DNA of 64,000 bases, taken from positions 1,715,574 to 1,779,573 of the forward strand of contig NZ_CP025803.1 in the NCBI RefSeq assembly GCF_003352065.1, read 5' to 3'. A program made the translations under genes and the position numbers. The notes below the pieces were generated by a model. It did not search any database and was not told the origin of the DNA. It saw only the letters and a list, made by a program, of their open reading frames with translations. This stretch comes from Sulfitobacter sp. SK011 (GTDB lineage Bacteria > Pseudomonadota > Alphaproteobacteria > Rhodobacterales > Rhodobacteraceae). Position 1 is the stretch's first letter. The number at the start of each line of letters is the position of its first letter. Below, piece by piece: positions 53,077 to 61,761 of this stretch.

Positions 53077-54062
53077 AAGCGCTTATTTACGACGGTCCCG
53101 AACAGCTTGGCTTGCGGGATGCGCCCGAACCGGTGCCGGACAAGGGTCAGCAATTGATCAAGATCCTGGCCGTTGGCATTTGTGGCTCTGACATGCATGC
53201 CTATCTGGGTCATGACAACCGTCGCCCTGCGCCATTGATCCTGGGTCATGAGGCCGCAGGCGTCATTGTGGGCGGGGCGCGGGACGGCGAGCGCGTGACG
53301 GTCAACCCCCTTGTGACATGCGGCACCTGCAAGGCCTGCACATCTGGCAAGGACAACCTGTGCCCAGAGCGCATGATCATTTCAATGCCACCACGCGAGG
53401 GTGCTTTTGCCCAATTTGTCGCCATGCGCGACGAAAATCTGGTGACCGTGCCGGATCATGTCAGCTTTGATCAGGCCTGCCTTGCCGAACCGATCGCCTG
53501 CGGCTGGCACACGGTGCGTTTGGCACGCGAGACACTGCAAGAGCCCGCAACAACAGCACTGGTGATTGGCGGCGGTGCCATTGGTCTGGGGGCGGCACTG
53601 TCGCTCAAGGCGCAAGGGGTGGCCGAGGTGACAATCGTTGAACCCAACGCATTGCGCCGCGCCACGCTGAACGATGCCTGTGGGCAAAACGCAATTTCAC
53701 CAGACGATCTGGACGCGGCTGCGATGTTTGATCTGGTGATCGACGGCGTTGGCTATGCCGCCACGCGCAAGACCGCATCGGCGCACGCCCGTCCCGGCGG
53801 CGTGATTGGTCACATCGGTCTGGGCGAGGACGCAGGCGGGCTTGATATCCGCCGCATGACATTGCAGGAAATCACCTTTATCGGCACCTATACCTACACC
53901 GCCCAGGATTTCCGCGACACGGCGCGGGCCATTTTTGACGGCAGGCTTGGGCCGCTCAACTGGACCGAGGCGCGGCCATTATCCGACGGCCCTGCCGCCT
54001 TTGCCGATATCCGCGCCGGGGCCACCTCGGCCCCCAAGATCGTTCTACATCCACATCCATAA
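53073..54062 (+). CDS. hpsP: DHPS 2-dehydrogenase HpsP (zinc-dependent MDR family)
   Basis: 329 residues, medium-chain zinc dehydrogenase. Catalytic zinc ligands are Cys37 (GICGSDMHAYLGH) and His59-Glu60 (LGHEAAG). Structural zinc cysteines are Cys83, 86, 89 and 97 (CGTCKACTSGKDNLC). The cofactor loop is VIGGGAIGLGAAL. It overlaps hpsO by four bases (ATGA) and completes the enantiomer-converting pair. Confidence 0.88.
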   Translation: MKALIYDGPEQLGLRDAPEPVPDKGQQLIKILAVGICGSDMHAYLGHDNRRPAPLILGHEAAGVIVGGARDGERVTVNPLVTCGTCKACTSGKDNLCPERMIISMPPREGAFAQFVAMRDENLVTVPDHVSFDQACLAEPIACGWHTVRLARETLQEPATTALVIGGGAIGLGAALSLKAQGVAEVTIVEPNALRRATLNDACGQNAISPDDLDAAAMFDLVIDGVGYAATRKTASAHARPGGVIGHIGLGEDAGGLDIRRMTLQEITFIGTYTYTAQDFRDTARAIFDGRLGPLNWTEARPLSDGPAAFADIRAGATSAPKIVLHPHP

Positions 54063-54107
54063 CCCATCCGCGCCACGAAAATGCGCGCCCAAAGGAGAGA
54101 CAACAAC

Positions 54108-54614
54108 GTGTCCATTAGCAAAAAGATCGTTGATGATTTCGTCGCCAACGACGTGTCGTTCATCACGACAGTGCCATGCAAGCAATTGGCCGGCGTGATC
54201 GACGAGGTCGAGGCCCGCCCGGAAATCCATCACGTCCCCTCAAACAAGGAAGACGAAGGCATGGGCCTGTGCGCCGGTGCCTTTATGGGCGGTAAACGCC
54301 CGGCCATCATCATGCAGAACACGGCAATTGGTGTGACTTTGAACACCCTTGCCACGCTCACGCAGTTCTACCGCATGCCGCTGCCGATGCTGATCAGCTA
54401 CCGGGGTGAATTGCGCGAACCTGTGGCCTGTCAGGTCGAGATGGCCGTGCACACCAAGGCGCTGTTGGCCCAGTTCCTCATCCCGACCTATCACTTCCAC
54501 AAAGAGTCTGACGCGTCCGAACTGGATGCGATCCTGAAATACACATTCATGTGCAACAAACCTGTTGCGATCCTGACGGACGCATCTTTCTGGGGAGGCT
54601 ACGGCGACCAATGA
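54108..54614 (+). CDS. comD: Sulfopyruvate decarboxylase alpha subunit
   Basis: 168 residues from a GTG with AAAGGAGAG upstream. It is the TPP pyrimidine-domain subunit: NDVSFITTVPCKQL, the catalytic Glu in HHVPSNKEDEGMGLCAGAFMGG, then MQNTAIGVTLNTLATLTQFYRMPLPMLISYRGE. With ComE it decarboxylates 3-sulfopyruvate to sulfoacetaldehyde. Phosphonopyruvate decarboxylase is related, but the DHPS genes and absence of phosphonate genes favour sulfopyruvate. It overlaps comE (ATGA). Confidence 0.92.
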   Translation: MSISKKIVDDFVANDVSFITTVPCKQLAGVIDEVEARPEIHHVPSNKEDEGMGLCAGAFMGGKRPAIIMQNTAIGVTLNTLATLTQFYRMPLPMLISYRGELREPVACQVEMAVHTKALLAQFLIPTYHFHKESDASELDAILKYTFMCNKPVAILTDASFWGGYGDQ

Positions 54615-55165
54615 TACGTTCTGAAATCCTGCGCGAAATCGCGCCCATCCTTCGTGACCAATTGGTCGTCTGTAACATCGGTCTGCCCAGCCAGGAGCTG
54701 CATATGATCGACGACAACGAGAAAAACTTTTACATGCTGGGCACCATGGGGCTGTCGTCCTCCATCGGTTTTGGTCTGGCGATGGCACAGCCCAAGACCG
54801 TGATCTCCATCGACGGGGACGGGTCGGTTCTGACCAACTTTGGCACCTTGCCGACGATTGCCAACAACGTCACCGATAACTTCATTCTGCTTATCATCGA
54901 TAACGGGTCTTATGGCTCAACCGGGGATCAGCCGACCTATGCGGGCAAGAAAACCAAGCTTGAAAAAGTGGCCGAGGCCTGTGGCTGCGAGAACGTCGTC
55001 GTCTGTCAGGACGTGGACACCGGCAAGGTTTTGCAGGCGGCCATCGACAGCAAAAAGATGACCATCATCGTGTCCAAATGTGACAGCGGCAACATTAAGC
55101 TGCCGGTGATCACCATGGATCCTGTCGTGATCCGCGACCGGTTCATGAAAGCTGTGGCAAGCTGA
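54611..55165 (+). CDS. comE: Sulfopyruvate decarboxylase beta subunit
   Basis: 184 residues, the TPP-diphosphate-binding subunit. The TPP motif runs from GDGSVLTNFGTLPT (GDG at 69-71) to the DN pair at 97-98. MGLSSSIGFGLAMAQP precedes it. Its product, sulfoacetaldehyde, is normally consumed by Xsc, which is not in this window. It is followed one base later by the FMN dehydrogenase. Confidence 0.93.
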   Translation: MIRSEILREIAPILRDQLVVCNIGLPSQELHMIDDNEKNFYMLGTMGLSSSIGFGLAMAQPKTVISIDGDGSVLTNFGTLPTIANNVTDNFILLIIDNGSYGSTGDQPTYAGKKTKLEKVAEACGCENVVVCQDVDTGKVLQAAIDSKKMTIIVSKCDSGNIKLPVITMDPVVIRDRFMKAVAS

Positions 55166-55166
55166 T

Positions 55167-56285
55167 ATGGCGTCAAACATCCATTCAAGCGCGGATGCCC
55201 GGCGCATTGCGCGCCGCCGTCTGCCTTGGATGGTGTTTGACTATATCGACGGTGCCGCGGGGGCAGAAACCGGGGCCGTGCGGAACCGCGCGGCCTTTGA
55301 CGCGCTGGAGTTTCGCCCGCGTATACTGCGCGATGTCAGCAAGCGGTCGCTGTTTGTGCCACTTTTTGGGGGGACGGCGGGCGCGCCGTTTGGCATCAGC
55401 CCGATGGGCATGTGCAACCTTGCAGGCCCCGGCGCAGATATGATGCTGGCGCGGCTTGCGGCGCGTGAAAAAGTACCGCTGGGCGTGTCCACCGTTGCCT
55501 CAACCGCGATGGAACCGCTGATCGAGACGGCCGAGGGCAACGCGTGGTTTCAGCTTTATTTCAGCGGCGATGGCACCGGAACCTTCAAACTGGTCGAACG
55601 TGCCAAGGCTGCAGGCTACGAGACAATCATCCTGACTGTTGACGTGCCGGAAGTGGGCCGCAGACCGCGCGAACTGCGTCATGGATTTACCATGCCGTTC
55701 AAGATTGGCCCCAAACAATTTGTCGATTTTGCGCTGCACCCACGCTGGTCGCTCACGGCCCTATTCAAAGGCCGACCCCAGATGGCGAACTTTGACATGC
55801 CGGGTTTCGAATTTGACCGCAAGGAAAGCCGATCCAAAGCAGACCGGGACACGCTTGCCCGTCTGCGCGACATGTGGCCCGGCAAGCTGGTGGTCAAAGG
55901 GGTGCTGGACGCCGAGGATGCCATTGCAATGCGCGATGCAGGCGTTGATGCGGTGCAGGTCTCAAGCCATGGTGCGCGGCAATTGGAAAGTGCACCATCA
56001 CCCATCCTTATGCTGCGCGAAATACGCAATGCCGTTGGCCCTGATTTCCCGCTGTTCTTCGACACTGGATTGCGATCAGGCGAGGATGTGATCAAAGCCT
56101 ATGCTTTGGGCGCGAATTTCACCTTCCTTGGCCGCATCATGCAATTTGCCATTGCTGCGGGCGGTGAAGAGGGGTTGCACCGTCTTTGGGATGTGTTGCG
56201 CGATGAAAGCAGCATCACACTGGCGCAAATCGGTACGACGTCTTTGCTGCCTGACGCCATCAAGGGCGCTTTGCGAGACACATAA
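55167..56285 (+). CDS. FMN-dependent alpha-hydroxy-acid dehydrogenase, candidate sulfolactate dehydrogenase
   Basis: 372 residues of the lactate dehydrogenase (LldD)/glycolate oxidase family. The catalytic His268 and substrate-binding Arg271 lie in VSSHGARQLESAPSP, Lys244 in VVKGVLDAEDA, and FMN-phosphate contacts in FDTGLRSGEDVIKAYALGA. The family consensus SNHGGRQLD is altered to SSHGARQLE. As the last gene of the DHPS operon, one base after comE, it is well placed to oxidise sulfolactate to sulfopyruvate, the step between HpsN and ComDE, for which no slcD-labelled or comC gene is otherwise present. Confidence 0.85.
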   Translation: MASNIHSSADARRIARRRLPWMVFDYIDGAAGAETGAVRNRAAFDALEFRPRILRDVSKRSLFVPLFGGTAGAPFGISPMGMCNLAGPGADMMLARLAAREKVPLGVSTVASTAMEPLIETAEGNAWFQLYFSGDGTGTFKLVERAKAAGYETIILTVDVPEVGRRPRELRHGFTMPFKIGPKQFVDFALHPRWSLTALFKGRPQMANFDMPGFEFDRKESRSKADRDTLARLRDMWPGKLVVKGVLDAEDAIAMRDAGVDAVQVSSHGARQLESAPSPILMLREIRNAVGPDFPLFFDTGLRSGEDVIKAYALGANFTFLGRIMQFAIAAGGEEGLHRLWDVLRDESSITLAQIGTTSLLPDAIKGALRDT

Positions 56286-56287
56286 GG

Positions 56288-56467
56288 TTAGGCTTTGCCG
56301 TCATCGGCTTTTTCATCATCTGGCACCGCATCGTCGTCCAGCAATATCCGCCACGCGGCCCCGTCCATGTCGTCATATTGATCGGCCCGCAGGCTCCATA
56401 AAAAGGCGATCAAACCCAATGCGCCAAGGCAAAGCGATACCGGGATCAGGATGACAAGGATGTTCAC
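56288..56467 (-). CDS. ccoS: cbb3-type cytochrome oxidase assembly protein CcoS
   Basis: 59 residues from a GTG overlapping the ccoI stop (GTGA). An N-terminal hydrophobic helix is followed by FLWSLRADQYDDMDGAAWRIL, the CcoS signature, and an acidic tail. CcoS is needed for cofactor insertion into cbb3 oxidase. It ends 2 bases from the convergent DHPS operon. Confidence 0.92.
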   Translation of the reverse strand: MNILVILIPVSLCLGALGLIAFLWSLRADQYDDMDGAAWRILLDDDAVPDDEKADDGKA

Positions 56468-58653
56468 TTTCGTCCGCCCCATGTCAGGCGCATTGCGTTG
56501 AGCAATACTGTGATCGATGAGGTCGACATTGCGATCGCCGCCAGCAACGGGGTCACAAAGCCAGCCATCGCAAAGGGGATGACCAACGCGTTATACCCCG
56601 CGGCAATCGCGAAATTCTCAAGGATGCGGGACTTGGCCTGCTTGGCGGTGGTGATCAGTTCAGGCAACGCAGCCAGACTTTGACCCAACATCACCACATC
56701 CGACGCTGCGCGTGCCGCATCCACGGCGGAGGCGGGCGAGAGTGACGCATGCGCCGCTGCCAATGCACCGGTATCGTTCAAACCATCACCGACCATCAAC
56801 ACATAACGCCCCTCAGCCGCTAGTCTGTTCAGGTAGGCGACTTTGTCCTCGGGGCGCTGATCGGCGTGCCAATTGTCGATATTCAGGGCGTGCGCGAGGG
56901 TGCGCGTCGCCGCATCGTTATCCCCTGAGATCAGATGCACCTGAAGGCCGTCATCGACAAGTTTCCTGATCGCCTCATCAGCCCCTTCGCGCAGGCGCGC
57001 AACAAGCGGCAAGAACACCGGCGCGCTGTCGCCAATCCGCAGCCATGCACCATGCAGATCGTTTGGCGTAGCCCCGACAAATGTGGCAGAGCCAAGCGCC
57101 ACAGTCTGCCCTTGCCACTGGCCTGTCACCCCATTGGCTGGCTTTTCGTTGATCTGTGAAACGGCTGCCGGGGCATCCTCGGCCAGCCCAAGGGCAATCG
57201 CGCGCGACACCGGATGGCTGGAGTTCTGGGCCAAGGCCAAAGCGACGGCACGCTCATCGTCGCTGAACCCGCTCAACGCGGCAATTTGCAGTTGTCCTTC
57301 GGTCAGGGTCCCGGTCTTGTCAAAGACCACTGTATCGGTCTTGGACATCCGTTCCAGCGCGGTGCCGTCCTTGACCAACAGGCCACGTCGAAACAACCGC
57401 CCCGCCGCCGCTGTCGACACCGCTGGTACGGCCAGACCAAGCGCGCAGGGGCAGGTGATGATCAACACTGCAATGGCGATGTTGAGTGCCAGCCGCGCGT
57501 CAGCGGCCAAAGCGAACCATCCGATAAATGTTACAAGCGCCAGCAGATGCACCAACGGGGCGTAGATCGCTGCCGCCCGGTCCGCCAGCGCGGTATAGCG
57601 GTTGCGCGCCGATTCAGCTGCGTCAATCATCGTCACCATGCGCCGCAACGTGGTATCGTCGCCCACGGCAGTGGCACGCAAGGTCAGCGGGCCGGTCAGG
57701 TTCACCTCACCCGCGCTCAACTGGGTCCCGGCACTGGCTGCGATGGGCAGGCTTTCACCGGTCAGCAGGGCGCGGTCGATGTCGCTGGCCCCGTCAATCA
57801 CGATCCCGTCGACGGGAATACGACCGCCGGGCAGAACAATGATCTTATCCCCAATCACTGCCTCTGACAGATTGATGACTTCACGCCCTGCGTCGGTCAG
57901 GCGGGTGACGCGGGGAACTTCCAATGCGGCCAGTTCTGCGGCGGCAGACCGGGCCGACGTGCGGCAACGGTGATCCAGATAACGGCCCACAAGCAGGAAA
58001 AACGTCAGCGACAGAGCCGCGTCAAAATAGGCATCCGCCCCGCCTGCGGCAGTCTCGTAAAGTGACATCGCCGTGGCAAGGATCAGCGCCAGCGAAATCG
58101 GCACGTCCATGTTCAACCGACCCACGCGCAGGGCCTGCCAGCCATTGCTGAAAAACGGCTGTGCTGCATATCCGATGGCGGGCAGGGTAATCGCGGCAGA
58201 CAGCCAATGAAACAACGTGCGCGTGGCCTCTCCGGCACCGGACCATACGGCGACGGACATCAGCATCACGTTCATCATCGCAAACCCCGCGATGGCGATC
58301 CGCAACAACAATGCCCGTCCTTGGGTGTCATTGGCTGTGCCAAGCGCGCCGCTGTCCAGCAGATTGGCCTGCACCCCCAAAGTTGCCAGATGGTCGATAA
58401 GCGCTTCGGGCAACGTCCCCGGTGTCACAGTGAGTGTCGCTTGCTTTCGGTTCAGGTTCACGCGCGCGCGCCGCACGTCCTCCCGCGCCAGCAGGCCCCG
58501 TTCAACCGTGGCAATGCAGCCAGCGCAATGGATGGCCGGCAGTGATAGGTGAAGCGTCTCACCCCCCGCCGCACCCTGTTCGCGCGTGCGTGCGGCCGGT
58601 GTGGCAACACAGGCCGGACAGGCAACAATCGAGGGGCGTTCCGCAAGTGCCAT
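56464..58653 (-). CDS. ccoI: Copper-transporting P1B-type ATPase CcoI
   Basis: 729 residues. The N-terminus has ACPAC and the heavy-metal domain LPAIHCAGCIATVERG, eight transmembrane helices include the metal site TCPCALGLAVP, and the phosphorylation loop is DKTGTLTEG, with GDGLNDTGAL near the end. It supplies copper to the CuB site of the cbb3 oxidase. Overlaps ccoH and ccoS. Confidence 0.95.
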   Translation of the reverse strand: MALAERPSIVACPACVATPAARTREQGAAGGETLHLSLPAIHCAGCIATVERGLLAREDVRRARVNLNRKQATLTVTPGTLPEALIDHLATLGVQANLLDSGALGTANDTQGRALLLRIAIAGFAMMNVMLMSVAVWSGAGEATRTLFHWLSAAITLPAIGYAAQPFFSNGWQALRVGRLNMDVPISLALILATAMSLYETAAGGADAYFDAALSLTFFLLVGRYLDHRCRTSARSAAAELAALEVPRVTRLTDAGREVINLSEAVIGDKIIVLPGGRIPVDGIVIDGASDIDRALLTGESLPIAASAGTQLSAGEVNLTGPLTLRATAVGDDTTLRRMVTMIDAAESARNRYTALADRAAAIYAPLVHLLALVTFIGWFALAADARLALNIAIAVLIITCPCALGLAVPAVSTAAAGRLFRRGLLVKDGTALERMSKTDTVVFDKTGTLTEGQLQIAALSGFSDDERAVALALAQNSSHPVSRAIALGLAEDAPAAVSQINEKPANGVTGQWQGQTVALGSATFVGATPNDLHGAWLRIGDSAPVFLPLVARLREGADEAIRKLVDDGLQVHLISGDNDAATRTLAHALNIDNWHADQRPEDKVAYLNRLAAEGRYVLMVGDGLNDTGALAAAHASLSPASAVDAARAASDVVMLGQSLAALPELITTAKQAKSRILENFAIAAGYNALVIPFAMAGFVTPLLAAIAMSTSSITVLLNAMRLTWGGRK

Positions 58654-59111
58654 CAGGGTGCCTTGATCTGCATCGGAATGCGCCGTCGAAACGGGGTGCC
58701 GTCCTCAGCCTCAAGGTTCAGCCACAAGGTCCAATAGCCCGGTGACACGCTGACGGGGGCGGTCAGATCGGCACCTGTCCACGAAAACGCCGGATTGACA
58801 TCATCGGCGACATGGGTTGCACGACCAAGTGTTGCGCTTACCACAGTGGGCTGCACCGGCGTACCGGCAGCATCGGTTATGATCAGGTGCAGCATGCCGC
58901 CTTTGACCTTTGCCCCAACGTCCCAGCCCAACCCATCCTGAGCGGTCCGGTCGGCGTCAAATTCCTGGCTGGAGACATAGGAGTTCTTGGTCACCAGCCC
59001 CGGAAAGGTTGTAACGGCCTGAAAGGCGAGCGTCAGGTTCACGCCGATAATGACGGTAAAGGCCCCAACAAACATCGCAAATACGTGCCATCCTGTCAGT
59101 GTCCGTTTCAT
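58653..59111 (-). CDS. ccoH: cbb3 oxidase assembly protein CcoH (FixH)
   Basis: 152 residues from the ATG overlapping the ccoG stop (ATGA); the longer frame is rejected. One N-terminal membrane helix (about 8-30, MFVGAFTVIIGVNLTLAFQAV) is followed by a periplasmic domain starting NSYVSSQEFD with GWDVGAKV, as in FixH. It takes part in cbb3 oxidase assembly and stability. Confidence 0.92.
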   Translation of the reverse strand: MKRTLTGWHVFAMFVGAFTVIIGVNLTLAFQAVTTFPGLVTKNSYVSSQEFDADRTAQDGLGWDVGAKVKGGMLHLIITDAAGTPVQPTVVSATLGRATHVADDVNPAFSWTGADLTAPVSVSPGYWTLWLNLEAEDGTPFRRRIPMQIKAP

Positions 59112-60604
59112 TCGCCGCCCTTTCCGTTGAATACCGTGCCAACACTGGCGCGAATGTCCGCGTCGACGTCTTCGACCCAAAGCCGCAGATCGGTCCGGTC
59201 CGCCAGTGCTGCGGGGGCATCGCGGCTGGCCGTGACATAGACTCGCTGCAGGAATGTTGTGTCAGCGGGCACTGTGACGTCCAAACCGGTCTCTCCCTGC
59301 AGCGCGATGTCCAAAGTCTCATCCGAGGTCAGTGATAAACGCAACGCCCGATCTTCACCAGATTTGTTGCGCAGGCGCACGTCATAGATATTGCGGATCG
59401 CCCCGTCGCTTTGCATCACAAACGTCGGGTTGCGCACCGGGGACACGGTCAGTTCGATATCCGAGCGCACAAAAAGCGCAAAGAGCAGGCCAAGGCCAAC
59501 TGCCGACCACAACACCGTGTAAAGGATGGTGCGCGCTTTCAGGACATGTTGCCACCAGGGGCGGGGTTTCCAGGTGTCATCGGCTGGTGAAAGATCAGGG
59601 GGCGGGACATCCTCAAGGGCAAGATAGTCGATCAGACCGCGTGGCTTGCCAATCTTGTCCATCACGTCATCACAGGCATCAATGCACAGCGCACAGGTGA
59701 TACATTCGAGCTGCTGCCCATCGCGAATGTCGATGCCCATCGGGCAGACGTTCACGCAGGCCATGCAATCAATGCAATCGCCTTGTTGCGGGGCTTCTTC
59801 TGCAACGGTTTCTTCGGCATAGGCGGTTGCGGTGCGGGTGGCGGCGGCGGCACGCGCGCCTTTGCGATGTTTGCCACGTGGCTCGCCGCGCCAGTCGCGG
59901 TAACCGACAGTAAGCGTGCCTTCGTCCATCATCGCGGCCTGAATGCGCGGCCAGGGGCACATGTAGATGCAAATCTGTTCGCGCATGAACCCGCCAAAGA
60001 TAAAGGTCGTCGCAGTAAGGATCGCGATTGAGAAATAGGCCACCGCAGGCGCGTCAAGCGTCACCAGATTGCGGGCCAGGCTGGGGGCGTCGGTGAAATA
60101 GAAAACCCAGGCACCGCCTGTGGCGATTGAGATCATCAACCAGACAATCCATTTGCTGACCCGCAGCCGCCATTTTCGAAAATCCCACTTGGCCTTAAAC
60201 AGCCGCAACCGCGCGTTGCGGTCGCCCTCAATCCAGCGTTCGACCAGGATGAACAAATCGGTCCAGACCGTCTGCGGGCAGGCGTAGCCACACCACACGC
60301 GGCCCAGAGCCGAGGTAAACAGGAACAACCCAAGCCCTGCCATGATCAGCAACCCGGCCACGAAATAAAATTCGTGGGGCCATATCTCGACCCAGAAAAA
60401 GAAAAATCGCCGGCTTGCCAGATCGGCCAGCACGGCCTGATCGGGCAGGTTCGGTCCCCGATCCCAGCGCAGCCAGGGCAGCAGGTAATAGATGCCCAGC
60501 GTCACCCCCATGATCCACCATTTCAGGGAGCGGAAAAATCCTGTGACACGGCGCGGAAAGATCGGCTCGCGCGGGGCGTAAAGGGGAGGAGGCGCATCGG
60601 CCAT
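59108..60604 (-). CDS. ccoG: cbb3 oxidase assembly protein CcoG (4Fe-4S, membrane)
   Basis: 498 residues with about five membrane helices, WCGYACPQTVWTDLF, and the ferredoxin-like clusters CIDCMACVNVCPMGI and CITCALCIDACDDVM. CcoG (RdxA/FixG) reduces copper for delivery to the oxidase. It is the first gene of ccoGHIS, with an FNR box 67 bases upstream. ccoNOQP, normally directly upstream, are not there. Confidence 0.95.
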   Translation of the reverse strand: MADAPPPLYAPREPIFPRRVTGFFRSLKWWIMGVTLGIYYLLPWLRWDRGPNLPDQAVLADLASRRFFFFWVEIWPHEFYFVAGLLIMAGLGLFLFTSALGRVWCGYACPQTVWTDLFILVERWIEGDRNARLRLFKAKWDFRKWRLRVSKWIVWLMISIATGGAWVFYFTDAPSLARNLVTLDAPAVAYFSIAILTATTFIFGGFMREQICIYMCPWPRIQAAMMDEGTLTVGYRDWRGEPRGKHRKGARAAAATRTATAYAEETVAEEAPQQGDCIDCMACVNVCPMGIDIRDGQQLECITCALCIDACDDVMDKIGKPRGLIDYLALEDVPPPDLSPADDTWKPRPWWQHVLKARTILYTVLWSAVGLGLLFALFVRSDIELTVSPVRNPTFVMQSDGAIRNIYDVRLRNKSGEDRALRLSLTSDETLDIALQGETGLDVTVPADTTFLQRVYVTASRDAPAALADRTDLRLWVEDVDADIRASVGTVFNGKGGE

Positions 60605-60670
60605 AGGAATCGGTCCATCTAGCTGGGTCTGTTCGCACGGGTGTTATGAAGGATGGGGGCAGGGGCCGCT

Positions 60671-60684
60671 TTGATCTGGGTCAA
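60671..60684. promoter_or_regulatory. FNR/FnrL box upstream of ccoG
   Basis: TTGATCTGGGTCAA matches the TTGAT-N4-ATCAA consensus at nine of ten positions. It lies 67 bases before the ccoG ATG, consistent with oxygen-limited activation of ccoGHIS by FnrL. Confidence 0.75.
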
Positions 60685-60744
60685 GAAATTTAAGGGGTAC
60701 GTTGGGCGGTAAAGGTCGGGTTGGAGCCCAACCTGTGAATTCAC

Positions 60745-60776
60745 TTTTCGTGCTGCGTGCGCTTGCAGCACGAAAA
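60745..60776. repeat. 12-bp perfect palindromic hairpin
   Basis: TTTTCGTGCTGC (60745-60756) and GCAGCACGAAAA (60765-60776) pair perfectly around an eight-base loop. Its right arm runs into the dispersed repeat at 60775. No T-run follows on either strand, so it is not a standard terminator. Confidence 0.5.
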
Positions 60777-60847
60777 ATGCTGCATGAGCGTAAACTCCGT
60801 TGCCGCCACGCAGCGTGAAAAGCGGTCATTCATGCAGACCGCAGCGA
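60775..60847 (+). repeat. Dispersed repeat, copy 2
   Basis: Matches copy 1 (6101-6178) at both ends: AAATGCTGCATGAGC (60775-60789) and ATGCAGACCGCAGCGA (60832-60847). It lies between ccoG and an insertion-sequence remnant. The middle part is only loosely similar between copies. Confidence 0.55.
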
Positions 60848-61026
60848 GGATCTGCGGGCGAACTCAGAGTGCGGACTTAGTTGCCGTTCGCTAATTTCAT
60901 ACCGGTTGATAGTTTCGACGCGTCGCAACATGAAGCGCGGCGAGATAGCGGGCAAACACTAGGCCGCTCAGAGTACCGCTGACGCCATCAAGGCCGAGCT
61001 GGACGCCATAGACCGCGCTCTGGTCC

Positions 61027-61150
61027 TACCACCAGCGATACCACGAGAGCATCAACAAAGTCACACCCGCTGACGCCTTTTTCGGTCGGGATAAAGCCAT
61101 TCTACAGCAACGAGAAAGGATCAAACGAAAGACGCCCGAAGCGCGCCGCT
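61027..61150 (+). pseudogene. C-terminal remnant of an IS3-family transposase
   Basis: An uninterrupted ~40-codon frame without a start encodes YHQRYHESINKVTPADAFFG, then RDKAILQQRERIKRKTPEARRL, the hallmark end of IS3-family OrfB integrases just after the last catalytic glutamate region. The rest of the transposase is gone. The surrounding 60605-61177 holds no other gene. The remnant marks an old insertion next to ccoG. Confidence 0.75.
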
Positions 61151-61177
61151 TGCATGTTGGAAAAGGCCGATCTTTCG

Positions 61178-61492
61178 CTATGAAATGTGTGCAAGCGTAC
61201 CCAGCATGAAGTCGCGGCTATAGTTGAGGTGCCGAACGCGGGCATCATCTTCTGATCTGTGCATTACGGTTTCGTAGTCTGCAAAGCAGATCAACTGGGC
61301 ATCATTTTGGATCAGTTGGAAGTTTCGATTGTTAAGAAAGGCCATCTGAAACGAGACCGCTGCGCTCTCATTTGGAAAGTTGAGTACAGTTGTGTTTCCA
61401 CCGGCGTTGTTAAGTAACCCATAGCAAGCCACCTTCTGTTGTTCGAAGATGAAGCTGGCGAACTCAATGGTGCTTTCTTGGTAGCTCTTCAT
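61178..61492 (-). CDS. Hypothetical protein
   Basis: 104 residues from the ATG at 61492 (GGGAG upstream). It is a small soluble protein of mixed composition, with no signal peptide or membrane segment. The segment FPNESAAVSFQMAFLNN and the polar C-terminus do not match any family I recognise. It is convergent with the IS remnant and stands alone, with lower GC than the neighbouring operons, which may indicate acquired DNA. Confidence 0.55.
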   Translation of the reverse strand: MKSYQESTIEFASFIFEQQKVACYGLLNNAGGNTTVLNFPNESAAVSFQMAFLNNRNFQLIQNDAQLICFADYETVMHRSEDDARVRHLNYSRDFMLGTLAHIS

Positions 61493-61761
61493 AGCAACTC
61501 CCATCATCAGCAGAGGACTAACCTAGTCCACTGCGATTTTGCGCAGTCTTGGACTGAGTCTGAAAGAGAAAATAGGAGGGCTTTCTGCGCCGCAGCAATG
61601 GTGCTTAAGAATTAGGCACTTTCAGTAGCACATGGGCTCTTTGCGGCCATAAGCTGCGCGGACGACCAGTCTAGGATAAACCGACTTTCGCTTCATGATG
61701 GCTAATCAGGTAAGATGCGGGGCAATGGATGATTTCGCTGCAGCTCCCCAGAACGGCTGCT

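Noticed and set aside
54108..55165. Phosphonopyruvate decarboxylase instead of sulfopyruvate decarboxylase
   Set aside because: The related enzyme is usually a single chain beside pepM; here two subunits lie within a DHPS operon and no phosphonate gene is near.
60745..60776. Palindrome before ccoG as a Rho-independent terminator
   Set aside because: The T and A runs are inside the stem rather than after it on either strand.
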